Assembly (NCBI GenBank): GCA_019240015.1
Contig: JAFAZB010000310.1
Coordinates: forward strand, 1-20,547
Direction: 5' to 3'
Length of the DNA stretch: 20,547 nt
From: Solirubrobacterales bacterium
Lineage (GTDB): Bacteria; Actinomycetota; Thermoleophilia; Solirubrobacterales; Solirubrobacteraceae
The stretch's first letter is position 1, and every line of letters begins with the position of its first letter. The position numbers were made by a program, and so were the translations under genes. Below, piece after piece: positions 20,080-20,547 of the stretch. Below the pieces are notes generated by a model, which worked only from the letters and a program-made list of their open reading frames with translations, was not told the DNA's origin and did no database searches.

Positions 20080-20547
20080 GTGTCCCGTTTGCTGCTAGGC
20101 GTGAGCGGCGGGATCGCGGCGTACAAAGCGCTGGAGACCGCGCGGCTGGCGGTCCAGGCGGGGCACTCGCTGCGCGTGATCCAGACCTCCGCGAGCCGCC
20201 GGTTCGTAGGCGAGGCGTCGTTCGCCGCGATTACCGGCGGGCCGGTGCTGTGCAGCGAGTTCGAGCCCGACCCGGCGCGCGGCGCGTATCCGGGCGAGCC
20301 GCTGCCCGAGCACGCTGCGATCAGCCACCTGGCGCTGGTCGAGCGCGCCGAGCTGTACCTGATCGCGCCGGCCAGCGCCAACACGATCGCCAAGCTGGCG
20401 CACGGCCACGCCGACAACCTGCTGACGGTCGCGGCGCTGGCGGCCGCCTGTCCGGTGGCGCTCGCGCCGGCGATGAACAACCGCATGTACCTGCACCCCG
20501 CCACCCAAGCCAACCTCGAGCTGCTGGCGGGGCGCGGGGCCACGATC
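20080..20547 (+). CDS. coaBC: CoaBC, phosphopantothenoylcysteine decarboxylase/synthetase (5' part)
   Basis: CoaBC makes 4'-phosphopantetheine for coenzyme A. Only the first 156 codons, most of the FMN-dependent decarboxylase (CoaC) half, are in the window; the gene runs off the right edge. Visible motifs are LLGVSGGIAAYKALETARLA (4-23), the active-site histidine in HAAISHLAL, the FMN-binding APASANTIAKLAHG, and APAMNNRMYLHPA, where the substrate-clamp motif is usually PxMNxxMW and here has Tyr instead of Trp. GTG 20080 is the start, four bases after AAGGG (20071-20075). It begins 52 bp after rpoZ. Confidence 0.9.
   Translation, partial: MSRLLLGVSGGIAAYKALETARLAVQAGHSLRVIQTSASRRFVGEASFAAITGGPVLCSEFEPDPARGAYPGEPLPEHAAISHLALVERAELYLIAPASANTIAKLAHGHADNLLTVAALAAACPVALAPAMNNRMYLHPATQANLELLAGRGATI

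Overview
The window is very GC-rich DNA from a bacterium, most likely an actinomycete (Actinomycetota). The strongest clue is the order pyrR-pyrB-pyrC-carA-carB, followed by an actinobacterial-type integration host factor gene (mihF), gmk, rpoZ and coaBC, which is a known actinobacterial arrangement. GTG and TTG starts are frequent. A class 1B dihydroorotate dehydrogenase pair (pyrK-pyrD) inside this locus and no pyrF before mihF differ from the Mycobacterium/Streptomyces layout and would fit a deep-branching group such as Thermoleophilia. That last placement is inference only.

Layout. 1-414: no convincing gene. It holds a C-rich stretch, possibly the proline-rich 3' tail of an upstream gene, and a 45-bp tandem repeat. 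415-2205 (-): long-chain acyl-CoA synthetase. 2323-4653 (+): a GT39-like membrane glycosyltransferase and a five-helix membrane protein. 4702-5478 (-): ankyrin-repeat protein. 5586-7184 (+): a second polytopic GT-C-like membrane protein. 7230-7302 (-): tRNA-Arg(CCG). 7334-9477 (+): YfcE-type phosphodiesterase, RNase Z and a GNAT acetyltransferase, ending in a large hairpin. 9588-18605 (+): the pyrimidine operon pyrR, pyrB, pyrC, carA, carB, pyrK, pyrD. 18736-20547 (+): mihF with its own promoter (probably leaderless), gmk, rpoZ and the 5' part of coaBC.

How the genes work together. The pyr operon encodes the steps from bicarbonate and glutamine to orotate (carAB, pyrB, pyrC, pyrDK); pyrE and pyrF are not in the window. 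Just before pyrR the mRNA can fold into a textbook PyrR-binding hairpin with a CAGCGA hexaloop. Its 3' strand is the pyrR Shine-Dalgarno sequence, which suggests translational autorepression.

The most unusual feature is how genes are joined. At five junctions (GT39/membrane protein, rnz/GNAT, pyrR/pyrB, pyrB/pyrC, pyrK/pyrD) the upstream stop overlaps the start of a tiny ORF, whose stop in turn overlaps the next gene's start, sometimes through two tiny ORFs. At three of these junctions the structure is made of three tandem copies of the junction sequence (29, 38/39 and 35/36 bp). Other pyr junctions overlap directly (pyrC/carA, carA/carB, carB/pyrK). I infer a termination-reinitiation relay that could spread PyrR repression along the whole operon. 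I do not know of a description of such junction-duplication relays.
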